Shown here in pieces: positions 36,201-43,440 of a stretch of 64,000 bases of DNA (its first letter is position 1; each line of letters opens with the position of its first letter). The DNA is from Ontholestes murinus (taxonomy: Eukaryota; Arthropoda; Insecta; Coleoptera; Staphylinidae), in the NCBI GenBank assembly GCA_963969525.1, contig OZ018388.1, positions 85,024,273 through 85,088,272 on the forward strand, read 5' to 3'. Under the pieces are notes generated by a model that saw nothing but the letters and a program-made list of their open reading frames with translations, was not told the origin of the DNA and did not search any database. Both the position numbers and the translations under genes were made by a program.

Positions 36201-39200
36201 AGAATTAATTCGCATGTAAATGAAGTACATTAACAAAAATTCAATATAAATAAAACTGTAATAACACAACAGTTTTATTTATACGTAAATATTACCTTTA
36301 AAATATTTTCCCGCATTTCATCGCCCTCTACCTGTGTCATCAACTTGAGCGTGAGATCCATAATCGCAGAGGTGCCCAGGTGGTTGAGGAGGAGCTGCAC
36401 AAAGTTCTCCTTGGCCTTTAAGAAATCGAGCACCTGCAAGCACGTGAACTGGTACGAGAGCCAGTTCTGTGAGAGGAAAAACTTCCGTCAGTCAAGAGGG
36501 AGAGAAAGACAAAGAGAGATATAGAGAAGAGCGAAGGGAGTTGGAGTAATGACTGAAGCCGCCAAAGTTAAATAAAATCACCTGCTCTGGCTTCTTGGCG
36601 ATCAGCACCGCCATGATCTTGCTGAAGAACGAGGCGAGCAGCGGATTGAGGGGCGGCTCCTTGTCCAGGAAGGCGTAGAGCTTGGCCAGGAGCAGCTCGT
36701 CGCCGGCCAGACGTTCGTTCAGAGACGGTATGTCGCAGGTCAGCATTTCGCAGGCGATGTTCGGGTATTTGAACCGCATCCGCTCATCCAGCTCGGGAGA
36801 GGGCTCTGTCGTCGTCAGTGTCACCAATTCTTGCAGGATTTCCGGTCTTATTAAACTGAAACAACACAATTTAAACAATAAATTCTATTAAATTAATATT
36901 ACAACCATACAGTATAATAATTTGCAAAACTAAATAAAGCCAATTTCTTTTATTCAAATTTTGCAATTAAGTTATTCAGTTGATCAGTAATTAAACCTAA
37001 TATATATGTAGGGTGGGTGGGTGGCCTCTATTCCACCCTCTAATCAGTAAAACATCATCAAAAATTATTTGAAATATTTGTATGAATACATCAATTATTT
37101 TATGTTTGTTTACATTTTACAACTATTAACTAAAACCCTCGCTTATGTTTTACTGATAGTGGGATAGAGGCCACCCACCCACCCTACATACACATGATAA
37201 CTTTAATTACTAATCGTTGATGATTTTGCTGCGAAAAACAATCACACCCTTTATGCAATAAAAAAATAAAACAAAATCAAAATTTAAGTTTAAATATAAA
37301 TGACTTTCTAAAGCTAATCTTATCTTATTCAGATTTAAAATCTGTCTACCCAGTATGCATCAAATTTTTACCTAAAAAGTTTTATAATTAATTTTATTGG
37401 AAACCGCGAGACGATAAGGAATTAAAGTTTATATGTATATGTAGGGTGGGTGGGCGGCCTCTATCCCACCCTCCAATCGGTAAAACATCATCAAAAATTA
37501 TTAGAAAAATTTGTATGAATAAATCTCTAAAAATTGCAATTATTTTGCGTTTATTTATATTTTACAACTTTTAATTAAAACCCTCGCTTATGTTTTACTG
37601 ATTGGAGGATGGATAGAGGCCACCCACCCACCCTACATATACATGGTGACTTTAATTACTAATCGTTGATGATTTTGCTGCTAATAACAATCACACCCTT
37701 TATATAATAAAAAATAAAACAAAATCAAAATTTAAGTTTATATATAAATGACTTTCTATAGCTAATCTTATCTAATTTAGATTTAAAGTCTGTCCACCCA
37801 GCATGCATCAAATAATAAAAAATTTAAGACTTAAAAGAACATTTTAAGTTGTGCCTAAATTTATTTTTCTCATTTTTCTTTGACCCAATAAGCAATAAAA
37901 AATTTGGAATTTTATCAAAAAATCTTTAAAATCCTTTCAAACCTGCAGTGAAAAATAATTTTATTTTACCAAAAACAATTGAAATTTTGATTGTAATTAA
38001 ATACTTTTTTATTGTTTAAAATAAATTGAAATAACAGCAAAAATAAAAAACTATAGATCATTTGCATGAACGAATTGGAAATAAACTTTCTGGAAAAATT
38101 ACTTTATTAAAAAACAATTGAAATTTAACACTTTAACACGTTGGCGAATAAATATGTTTCTTTTTATTATTTCCTCAATTTCGATTGCAATTTGGTTTGT
38201 CTTTTAAATTTAGATTAAAACAAAAGAATTCTAAATTCAAATAAAAAACTATTCACTTATTATCTAAATAAAAGTTCACTCAAACATCAAAAATAAAAAA
38301 CTATAGATCATTCGCATGAACGAATTGGAAATTAACTTTCTGGAAAATTTACTTTATTAAAAAACAATTGAAATTTAATACTGTTAACAAAGTAGCGAAA
38401 TGAATATTATTCTTTTTATTATTTCCTCAATTTCGATTGCAATTTGGTTTGTCTTTTAAATTTAGATCATAACAAAAGAATTGGAAATTCAATAAAAAAA
38501 AACTATTAACTTACTATCTAAATAAAAGTTTGCTCAAAAAAACAAAACTGGAAACTGAAAGGAAAAGACATTTAAAAAATGTTTTTTCCTTTGCTTTAGC
38601 AAAAATAATGTAACAATTTTTAGTAAAAACATAATTGAGACTACGAAGAAAAAAAAACAGATTTTATAAAGCAGTTGCGAGTTTTACCAACAAAATATTT
38701 AAAGAAAACAGTGAAAAACATTTAATTTTCTAAAACAAAATATTTAATAATAATAATAATAATAATCTTTATTAACGGAAAATCCAATTTACACAAAATA
38801 ATAAATAATAAAAATTTGTTAAAGAAAATATAGAAGAAAATTTGCTGCAAATAAATATTAATTCGAAATTTGCTTCGGGCATTAAAAAATAAAACTGAAA
38901 TGTTAGTAAAAACAATTGAAAACTCCTTGGAATATAAAATAAACTTAAATATTAAAACAAACTAAAAATTGAAAATTTCTTTGTTGTTAATAAAAAAAAT
39001 TAAAAATTCACCAAGTTTTTATCAAAGGAAAAACCAATTAAAAATTTGCTGAAAACTAAAACAAACAAAAAACAGTTGAAAACATGAAACAACATTTTAA
39101 AATGTGCATATAATTATTTTTCTTTGATTTTAACAAAAACAATTGATTTGTTGGTAAACACACAGAGACAAATAATAATAAATATTTTTTAATACAAAAA

Positions 39201-42200
39201 AAAAATTTGACGAAAAGGGACATTTTTTTTACAAACACAAAAAACAATTAAAAATTTGTTTTAAAAGTAGTCAAAAACTATCTATAAATAGTGACTTTAA
39301 ATTTTCTTTAAACAGGTTTTTTCTAACTGTACATTAAAAAAAAAACAATTGAAATTTTAGTAAAACAGTTAAAAACACGTTTGAAAAACGAAAAAAAAAA
39401 TATTGAAACTACTTAATAAATAAGATTAATTAAAAAAAGCACTGAAAACCTTTCTTTACAATTTTATTTTATTTCACAGATATAAGGTTTTTAGTGCTTT
39501 TTTAATTAATCAAGTTTACCTTCACGTAACTCACAAAAATCAAAAAATTAAAAAATAAGTTTATCCGAAAAGGTTTTTTTTACTGTTTTTTATTTTTTTA
39601 TTTTGAAATTTTGGTATAAAAAAACCTATTGAAAAATTTACTAAAAACTAGTTTTTATTAAAAAAAAAAAACAATTGAAAATTTGTTAATAGCTGACTGC
39701 CAACTTTTTATTGATTTAAAACAGTTTTTTTACTAATTTTATTAGACAGTCTGTATTTTTGTTTGTAATGAAATTAAATGTCAGTATGGTTTCTTTATTT
39801 ACACTATTACTTAAAATATCGTTTCAATTTCATTTGTCAATGGTATTTAATTGCATAGCCTACTAATTTCATATTAAAGATTAATTTACGTTTTTTGTTA
39901 ATATTTAGCTGGTAACAAAAAAAAATTTCTGGCATGTTATACATTATTGAAAACCACTTTTTATGCACTATCTAATAAAAAACAAAAAAAATCAATATGG
40001 CCACCATAAGAAAAACAAAAGATAGCGCTAATAACCTGGAAACAAATGCGAATCGGTGGTTTCTGTTTAGACCAAAAAAAAAAAATGTCTTAAAAAAGTA
40101 TCTGAATAATGTAAAGGTTTAATAGCGGTTGTATTAGGCGTTATCAAATTATTGAGGAAAATTAATTCACTATTAGGTGTAACTAAAACACAAACTTTCA
40201 AAGAGTATGCTTTTATTTTTCGCAACAATTGTTTCGCCACACTGTGGCTTCTTCAGGCGAAGAATGGTTCTTCGCCTGAAGAAGCCACAGTGTGGCGAAA
40301 CAATTGTTGCGAAAAATAAAAGCATACTCTTTGAAAGTTTGTGTTTTAGTTACAACACCTGACAGTGAATTTAAAATGGACTTTCAACAATTAAAAGCCA
40401 ATACAATCAAATTAGAGGAAAATTAAAATTGGTAAATTATGGTTTTTTCAAAATATCTTAAAATTGAAAAAAGTTAAGGTGAATTTGAAATGGGATTTGT
40501 TAAGAGCACTGATTTCTGCAAAACATTCTCCAGTTAACCGTTGCTCTCTCTCTCTCTCCTAATAACAGAGATCCAATGACTTAATAAAACACTGGTACAG
40601 CGTGAGGTGAGGATGTGGCGAAACAATTGTCGTAGTACAATAAATTAATTTTTGAAACCTCACGCTGTACCAGGGTTTTATTAAGTCATTATAATGGAGT
40701 TTCAACAAGTAACGGCCTCGTCTATTCAATAGAGATACCAATGGTGAGAAATTGGGACACAGTGTATAATAATAAATTATTTATTGTGGTAACAATAACA
40801 GTGACAACACATGTCATTAAAATATGTCTTATAAAAGACCAAAATATGCTTTATACAAGCGTTAAAAATATAAAATAATACCACAGAAAGTGTTCTGAAG
40901 CAATATTAATCATGGGTTTGAGTGGAAGAACTTTCAATGAAGAGAACTCCGCCCGTCCTCCTTTCGAATAAAATTTTGAGTATACATATTTACATATTTT
41001 ATATTATAAATTTTGTAATATTAAGTTAGAAAGGAGTACAAAGTTGTTAATAAATAATAATAAATAAATAAATAAATAACAACTTAGTATGTGTTTAAAA
41101 ACCATCATGATTAATAGGTACATATTGTTGCATTTCATTTAATCCCAACGCAAAACATTTTCAGGCACTAGTTCCAACTGTTTATGATGTGCACGCGATA
41201 ATCCATTAAACGAATCATATAAGTAATCGATAACGAAAACAAAATGGAACAAAAAGTGAGGGTAATGCTATCAAAAACATTAACTCAACTTGATTGTCTC
41301 AAAACAATACGTCTAATTTGCACATTGTTGCATGAACAAAAGGTACCTGATTTAATTATAAATATAAATGTGTGTACATAGTGTACATCTGTAATGTAAT
41401 TGGATATTGGTGTAAAACTGAAATGTGTATCGCAAATTATTTAAAACAAAACAAAAGTGAGGTTAAAATTGTCGTACATGAGTTAATCGATTTTTTCATT
41501 TAATTAACACACAAACCACACTCGTAAATTGTAAAAATAAAAAATATTAACTGACCTTAACTAGTATAACACGATTTGCAAGACTATACATCAGTAAGTT
41601 GGAGATTATTTAATAAAATCAAAGTTAATAATAAATTTCCAACTTTTGTGCACAGAAACAAATTAAGAGAGAGAAAAAAAACAAAAGTTGTTCATATTTT
41701 TAAATCAGTCCTACCAATTGTATGTCATTAGTCAAGGCCTGCTTTGATTTTTATTATTTTTTTATTTTAACGTTTTAAAGGCGAATCGTCATAATAATAA
41801 TATAACATGTATGAAAATTAGTAAATAAATTGATTATTTATGTAATAAATTAAACGCTTCGCTTGAGAATTAACACAGTTTCATTTAATACTTCATATAG
41901 GTTCTTAAGACAGGAAAGAGTGTATCATTTTTAGGTTTTGGCCGGATGCTTTAATATCGTTGTTGGCCCACTTGTTAACATGTTTGGATTGTTCTATTCT
42001 ATTTATTGGGCAAGATATGTTATAAAAATGTAAGAAGTATATAATGGAATTTCACCAATTAACAGCTTCCACAATCCAATATCTAATTCATTATTTTGTC
42101 AGCATTTAGCAATATAACAACATAGAATGATAAATAAAACATAATGTATGTAGGGGTTTTTTATTTTAGGGTGTGGGCAAAACATGTATAGTGAATTGCG

Positions 42201-42887
42201 AGTGTAAAATATAATGATAAGAAAATTAAGGTTTATTTATATATGTAGACAGTTCTTAAAAGACCCAACATTCAATTGGCAGAATATAATCAATACTAGG
42301 TTCAGTTCTATTCAACCGTAGCGAGCATGTATATGTATTGCTCTGAATATACGCTTTAATCAAATTATCTTTTTCCTACACATTATAACTCAATATTTGG
42401 CCCATATACATATACCCCAGCACTCATAAATTTAAGCACACTACAAGTCACGCCTTTTAAGGGGTCAAATTCATAATAATAAACAAATACTATTGCCATA
42501 CAAATAAAATTACATAAAACATTATCCAATAACTAATCAAATAATAAAACCTTAATCATATATTAAATAATGAAGAGTATACTTACAAATCTATCAGAGC
42601 CTTATTCTGTACTTTGCATTCGTTGAGAATGTCGTCCTCATCCATAATCTCTTTCAGAGTGACATTCTAAAAATACACGGGGTGAATTAGTAAAGAGCAA
42701 ACATGAAACCATCCGGACAATGCAATCAATAATAGACTTATGTCTTTTGTCGGATGAAAAAACAAACCCGAGTGTACGGATGCATTCAATGAAATTGTTT
42801 ATGAGCCGATGATTGTCGTTTACTAACCTCCTTGGCAAGAATGGTCTCGATCTGGGATGAAGACGAGTAATTGTGCTTCCAAAACAT
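18224..42887 (-). CDS. fmt: Serine/threonine-protein phosphatase 6 regulatory subunit (SAPS domain)
   Basis: Fifteen minus-strand coding exons: 42887-42828, 42666-42587, 36855-36582, 36466-36296, 32441-32263, 30762-30655, 30582-30429, 29807-29532, 29460-29396, 29061-28869, 20509-20426, 20084-19987, 19509-19262, 19205-18848, 18326-18224. The frame closes at 2451 nt (816 aa). It starts MFWKHNYSSSSQIETILAKE. The SAPS region (about 20-480) has KEIMDEDDILNECK, MRFKYPNIACEML, PLNPLLASFFSK, FPWNNFLHTQV and LVERILEAW. The acidic, Ser/Asp-rich tail (about 520-816) carries PWSSPNKASE, DDPWGSA and WADFSSAVF. Family members (PPP6R1-3, yeast SAPs, fly fiery mountain) scaffold the PP6 catalytic subunit; in flies this antagonises JNK signalling. 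The role here is inferred from family. Introns 2 (5.7 kb) and 10 (8.4 kb) hold most of the repeats. Confidence 0.93.
18480..18810 (+). repeat. Palindromic repeat cluster with hammerhead-like core
   Basis: Plus strand 18572-18609 reads TTGATAA-T-GGTCT-GTGA-AGACC-AAA-ACACGTGT-C-AGGC. It has a perfect 5-bp stem II and a perfect 8-nt self-complementary stem III block, but G12 of the GAA is changed to A, which should abolish cleavage. Arms CATAATGTTATTATT and AATAAAAACATTA flank it. Next to it a second hairpin (18711-18800, arms GAGTTGTAATTAAAACA) borders a minus-strand ATG at 18706 that starts MYHEVNASTMKHFF. Lies in the last intron of the PP6 subunit gene. Confidence 0.55.
19605..19790 (-). mobile_element. 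SINE, probably 5S rRNA-derived, minus strand
   Basis: On the minus strand the head contains GTTGGATGGGTGACCGG (plus strand 19739-19755), which matches the box C region of the 5S rRNA internal promoter. The body includes AATTAATGGTGGTTTAGAGG and GGGGGCGATCCTTTAAAGTA. The tail is GACCATGTGGTCGATAGCCA followed by a (TAC)n-like stretch; on the plus strand this is the TAGTAGTAGTAG at about 19601-19612. A plus-strand copy is at 52862-53005, and a copy split by a MITE lies at 33133-34545. Confidence 0.65.
20588..20756. mobile_element. piggyBac-type MITE (161 bp) with TTAA duplication
   Basis: TTAA|CACGTTCGCCGCCAAACG at 20592 is mirrored by TGGCGGTGAACGTG|TTAA ending at 20752. The 4-bp TTAA target duplication is diagnostic of piggyBac-superfamily insertion. 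Two copies of a GACCGCCGGCGGT palindrome lie inside. It is GC-rich against AT-rich surroundings and sits about 80 bp upstream of exon 11 of the PP6 subunit gene, inside the preceding intron. Confidence 0.85.
20790..22545 (-). mobile_element. Tc1/mariner-superfamily transposase remnant, minus strand, split by an insertion
   Basis: The minus-strand frame starts at ATG 22527 (MARYTLDLTLGKIYF) and has the helix-turn-helix part, CIVESVRKLRTEFGR. It runs through RRILLKDIGLFAYKVQITQ to RKIIFSYEAHFHLGSYV. Typical members read FSDEAHF, so the first catalytic Asp is Tyr here. The frame resumes at about 21372 with NKKNCRIWASENPHVIV, RVTVWCGLWAGGNIGPFF and WFQQDGATCHTS (second catalytic D at QDGA). It decays towards 20800. 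Stops and frameshifts make it a pseudogene. The 686-bp interruption at 21373-22058 is described separately. Lies in intron 10 of the PP6 subunit gene. Confidence 0.8.
21373..22058. mobile_element. 686-bp insertion inside the Tc1 remnant
   Basis: The transposase sequence breaks between GSYV and NKKNCRIW and is rejoined 686 bp away. TTACAT lies on both sides (21367-21372 and 22059-22064), consistent with a 6-bp target duplication. Within it, TTTTTCTACTCCCAT (21374-21388) is repeated inverted at 21912-21926. A hairpin-like block at 21978-21999 (GCACTCGCCTAACGGCTCGT) also occurs at 26775-26796 in the other orientation. No coding capacity was seen; it is a non-autonomous element of unassigned family, possibly composite. 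Confidence 0.65.
22546..23570. repeat. AT-rich intron DNA with repeat fragments
   Basis: Contains a GGGGGGGTAATT block (22662-22673) resembling the one at 28800. Also a palindromic-unit arm (22975-23080) with CACTATAAATTATAGTGGTT and, inverted, GGTCGCAACCATCATTATG, shared with 29930-30055 and 34880-35145. A left-arm copy of the 2026-2053 repeat is at 23510-23556. No exon recognised. Confidence 0.5.
23590..25330 (+). mobile_element. Decayed LINE, plus strand
   Basis: Interrupted plus-strand frames show features of LINE polyproteins. At about 24337-24500 is ILERWKEYFNEITET, then EELETAIKKIKLGKSLNID, the pre-palm segment (typically ..IKKMKNGKAPGID..). At about 25085-25160 is EGQLGWLGHIYRLKDTRLK, the usual C-terminal 'RLRWYGHVLRM' region. 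Many stops intervene and the palm core is mostly deleted. It is strongly A-rich on the plus strand. It ends near a TATAGGGAAAGTA hairpin (25325-25352). Confidence 0.65.
25355..26420. other. AT-rich intron sequence, nothing recognised
   Basis: Part of intron 10 of the PP6 subunit gene. I see no splice-consistent exon, protein family match or clear repeat. The 64-codon plus-strand frame at 25745-25939 matches nothing I know. Confidence 0.5.
26423..26700 (-). pseudogene. Possible hAT/zinc-finger transposon N-terminal fragment
   Basis: A minus-strand frame opens MDSFVQKIKKTDDSSTNKDQ and continues with a Ser/Thr-rich segment (STTASTFTEYRGESSGSSLG). A basic MDxFVxKxKK start followed by a Ser-rich low-complexity stretch is common at the N-terminus of hAT-type transposases with TTF zinc fingers. 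No zinc finger or catalytic block follows, so the assignment is weak. The codon content looks more protein-like than the surroundings. Confidence 0.3.
26720..27030. repeat. Repeat module with GCACGAGCCG hairpin
   Basis: 26775-26796 (GCACGAGCCGCTAAGCGAGT) is the reverse complement, with two differences, of 21978-21999. The order of flanking motifs (TAACTC/ACTT, then CGAGTTG..TACTATACTTT) is also shared with the insertion at 21373-22058. It is therefore a second copy or fragment of the same element. Just after it, GAGTTATAATTCATAG and inverted copies form further hairpins. Confidence 0.5.
27031..28250 (-). mobile_element. 1.2-kb DNA transposon with long inverted ends and transposase HTH remnant
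   Basis: TA|CTGTGCGTCCCGTTTGAAGA at 27033 is mirrored by TCTTCAAACGGGACACACGG|TA ending at 28248. The inverted ends extend about 300 bp each. The interior minus-strand frame (about 27905-27775) reads KLSFGGHSSLDICEF, then FKTRPVPCQSTIIRINQKFE and GNGCVN. This is a helix-turn-helix N-terminal domain of the type found in Tc1/mariner-like insect transposases (RxP.PS..T..RI...FE.TG). The catalytic domain is missing, so it is a deletion derivative in intron 10 of the PP6 subunit gene. Confidence 0.8.
28250..28868. other. Intron sequence with a G-run hairpin
   Basis: 28800-28832 is a run of Gs, TAATT, a short loop, then AATTA and a run of Cs. It folds as a near-perfect hairpin 37 bp from the splice donor of exon 10 of the PP6 subunit gene. 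A similar GGGGGGGTAATT lies at 22662. The 95-codon minus-strand frame at 28418-28705 shows no family resemblance. Confidence 0.45.
29920..30215 (+). repeat. Palindromic unit with conserved mini-frame
   Basis: A hairpin with arms CTGAATAAAACACTTACTAT and its inverse (about 29932-30012) is followed by an inverted GGTTGCGAC-type block. Then ATG 30149 starts MYHEVNAFKIQEIVHS-stop. The peptide matches those at 18706 (minus strand) and 32828. It lies in the intron between exons 7 and 8 of the PP6 subunit gene, in the opposite orientation to that gene. Confidence 0.5.
30843..31732. mobile_element. Palindromic MITE, copy 2 (886 bp, TA target site)
   Basis: Same element as 7632-8527: TA|CAGGGTGACTGACGAAAAAC at 30845 and its inverse ending at 31730. 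The interior is near-identical in order and sequence, with the same inverted halves. Inserted in the intron between exons 5 and 6 of the PP6 subunit gene. Confidence 0.9.
32755..32880 (+). repeat. Hairpin with MYHEVNASTI mini-frame
   Basis: Arms TTAAACAAAAACGTTTACT and AGTAAACGTTTTTGTTTAA (32772-32819) form a near-perfect hairpin. Eight bases later ATG 32828 starts MYHEVNASTINQLI-stop. This is the cleanest example of the conserved peptide in the window. Confidence 0.55.
33133..34545 (-). mobile_element. SINE copy interrupted by a MITE
   Basis: 33133-33153 carries the TAGTAGTAGTAGTATTTG end of the SINE. 34494-34545 carries its body (GTGTAAATGGGCTTGTTTCTT and GTCGTCCCCCTCTG), in the same minus orientation as the copy at 19605. 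The 1336-bp MITE lies between them, and about 40 bp of SINE sequence around the junction is lost. Confidence 0.6.
33154..34493 (+). mobile_element. 1336-bp palindromic MITE with transposase C-terminal remnant
   Basis: GTA|CAGGGTGATTCATTAAGG at 33156 is mirrored by CCTTAATGAATCACCCTG|TAC ending at 34491. Inverted ends run about 490 bp each. The unique centre (about 33640-33765) encodes on the plus strand ISKQAVRGISGAEIEASVNS, then TIERLNLCIANDGKHFEYLK-stop. The closing LxxCIxxxGxHFExL is characteristic of the C-terminus of a Tc1/mariner-like transposase group common in insects. It is therefore a deletion derivative keeping only the last about 40 codons. Confidence 0.8.
34620..34700 (+). repeat. 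Mini-frame of the conserved family
   Basis: ATG 34627 starts MDYQQATVSSIHKFK, matching MEFQQVTASSIQ (40694) and MEFHQLTASTIQ (42044). No nearby hairpin is as clear as at 40179. Confidence 0.45.
34880..35145 (+). repeat. Nested palindromes with hammerhead-like core
   Basis: The outer arms carry TTATAGTATATAAAAATATT and its inverse. Inside, 35039-35072 reads TTGATAA-T-GAC...GTC-GAA-ACTTAAGT-C. This is the same order as the hammerhead-like core at 40271: a 3-bp stem II, an intact GAA, a perfect 8-nt self-complementary stem III block and H17 = C. The block AATGATGATTGCGACCGTTA (34894-34913) precedes it and recurs at 1098, 23060 (inverted) and 30040 (inverted). Confidence 0.5.
35155..35690 (-). 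mobile_element. Tc1/mariner-superfamily transposase fragment, minus strand
   Basis: Broken minus-strand frames show HVVSTRRCQMTYSP, in the place of the usual WFQQDGATCHT, then RSCDLTPFDSVLLTYLKSKD (usually RSCDLTPLDFFLWGYLKSK). The latter is the catalytic-core end of the same broad family as the element at 20790, but a different copy. Upstream, SLFGVVFMLEATLDHTF corresponds to the TVWCG..GGIIGPFF region. Many stops; inactive. Confidence 0.65.
35898..36005. repeat. Hairpin with three copies of a 19-bp motif
   Basis: CTAGCGTACTCTTGACCTAC (from 35901) and its inverse (35978-36003) give 26-bp perfect arms. A third copy, GTAGGTCAAGAGTACGCT, sits in the loop at 35942-35958 in the orientation of the right arm. 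It lies in intron 4 of the PP6 subunit gene. The arm length is in the range of a small-RNA precursor, but no star/loop pattern could be judged. Confidence 0.55.
37007..37815. repeat. Tandem pair of foldback element plus flanking module
   Basis: Two foldback elements, 37007-37188 and 37440-37637, each start TGTAGGGTGGGTGGG and end with its inverse. Each is followed by the same about 185-bp module (37190-37375 and 37639-37812), which includes TTAATTACTAATCGTTGATG and TGACTTTCTAWAGCTAATCT. The two units are therefore a direct tandem duplication. Fragments of the module are at 2440-2510 and 3694-3790, and a third foldback end is at 43835-43875. Confidence 0.75.
38030..38540. repeat. Direct tandem repeat, about 250 bp x 2
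   Basis: AAAAATAAAAAACTATAGATCA begins at about 38039 and again at about 38290. The following 240 bp matches closely, including GCATGAACGAATTGGAAAT and CCTCAATTTCGATTGCAATT. It is a tandem duplication within intron 2 of the PP6 subunit gene. Confidence 0.75.
38540..40130. repeat. Low-complexity A/T-rich intron, AAAACAATTG motif
   Basis: Runs of A and T with frequent AAAACAATTGAAA-type phrases, a TAA run (38751-38764) and one hairpin (39428-39512, arms AAAAAAGCACTGAAAACCTT). The same phrase dominates 48400-55300. No exon was seen. Confidence 0.55.
40179..40440 (+). repeat. Perfect 83-bp-arm palindrome with hammerhead-like ribozyme core and mini-frame
   Basis: The arms 40179-40261 and 40271-40353 are exact inverted copies, 9 nt apart. 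Each arm contains one full hammerhead-like fold. Plus strand 40271-40313: TTCGC stem I, CTGAAGA core, an extra A, GCCAC-AGT-GTGGC stem II (5 bp), GAA, ACAATTGT stem III block, T (H17), GCGAA closing stem I (5 bp). Position 7 of the hammerhead core is variable, so CTGAAGA is allowed; the extra A after the core is not standard. 23 bp after the right arm, ATG 40376 starts MDFQQLKANTIKLEEN. Confidence 0.6.
40560..40745 (+). repeat. Palindromic unit with half hammerhead-like core and mini-frame
   Basis: Arms GACTTAATAAAACACTGGTA (40578-40609) and the inverse (40657-40687). Between them TGTGGC-GAA-ACAATTGT-C (40614-40631) keeps only the 3' half of the hammerhead-like core. ATG 40694, seven bases past the arm, starts MEFQQVTASSIQ-stop. 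Confidence 0.55.
40895..41090 (+). mobile_element. LINE 3' end fragment
   Basis: GGGTTTGAGTGGAAGAACTT and GAGAACTCCGCCCGTCC (40915-40965) match the coding-to-3' UTR junction of the LINEs at 9100, 12950 and 55850. The fragment ends in an AAATAAATAAATAA tail at about 41055-41080. Heavily 5'-truncated. Confidence 0.55.
41095..42580. other. AT-rich intron, one mini-frame, nothing else recognised
   Basis: Intron 2 of the PP6 subunit gene. ATG 42044 starts MEFHQLTASTIQYLIHYF, a well-preserved copy of the conserved peptide. I see no other repeat or exon. Confidence 0.5.
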
Positions 42888-43109
42888 GTTGGCAAGCTGA
42901 AAAGAAAAGGAGAGAACGCCGTTAGTGCTCGGTGGTGTATCAACCGCCCGCAGGACTGGGACTCGTGTGCATAATGACACGGCGGGTGACAGTTACTTTC
43001 TAAATGACATTTGGAAACTGTATTCGCGACACCAGTGCGATAACAGCGGCCGCGGGCGCTATCGGCCGGCCGAAATGCGACCGCCGGACGTAAACACGGG
43101 CACGCTTCC

Positions 43110-43440
43110 CTGAGCACTCACCTATTTATAGGGATAAACGTACGATTTTTAAATGGATAGACGGGTTAGGTTCATCGGATTGGAGTCCGCTTATCTCGAA
43201 TCACTGGAGTCCTGTTCGGGTAACGAGCCGGAGTCACTGATCGTAAAAAGCATATCACAATTTTCAAACGTTTGTATTTTTTCCAAATCGCCACTGCCGG
43301 CGGGGCGTGTTGAATTTTTCTTTAAAAACGAACGCAAATTACTTCAGGCGAGTGACAAAAGCGGCCACCATTCATCTCCCATAATGCACTTGTTGAATAT
43401 TGAATTGACAGACGAATGGGCGGGAAATTCAATTTGAAAT
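43110..43440 (-). promoter_or_regulatory. fmt: PP6 subunit gene 5' UTR exon and promoter
   Basis: On the minus strand CCTATAAATAG|GTGAGTG gives a strong donor at 43121. Splicing to the acceptor TTTTCAG before 42896 leads to nine untranslated bases and then the ATG at 42887. Upstream the DNA is much richer in G+C than its surroundings. TCATCTCCCATAATGCAC (43372-43389) closely resembles the ZNF143/Staf promoter motif (ACTACAnnTCCCAGAATGC). Transcription therefore probably starts in about 43300-43430. The 94-codon plus-strand frame here is a shadow. Confidence 0.5.

Noticed and set aside
42638..43117. 159-codon minus-strand frame over the PP6 subunit 5' region
   Set aside because: Runs through exon 1, an intron and 5' UTR in a different frame from the SAPS protein; the spliced SAPS frame explains the locus.
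43153..43437. 94-codon plus-strand frame
   Set aside because: Lies over the GC-rich promoter/5' UTR of the minus-strand gene and has no family resemblance.
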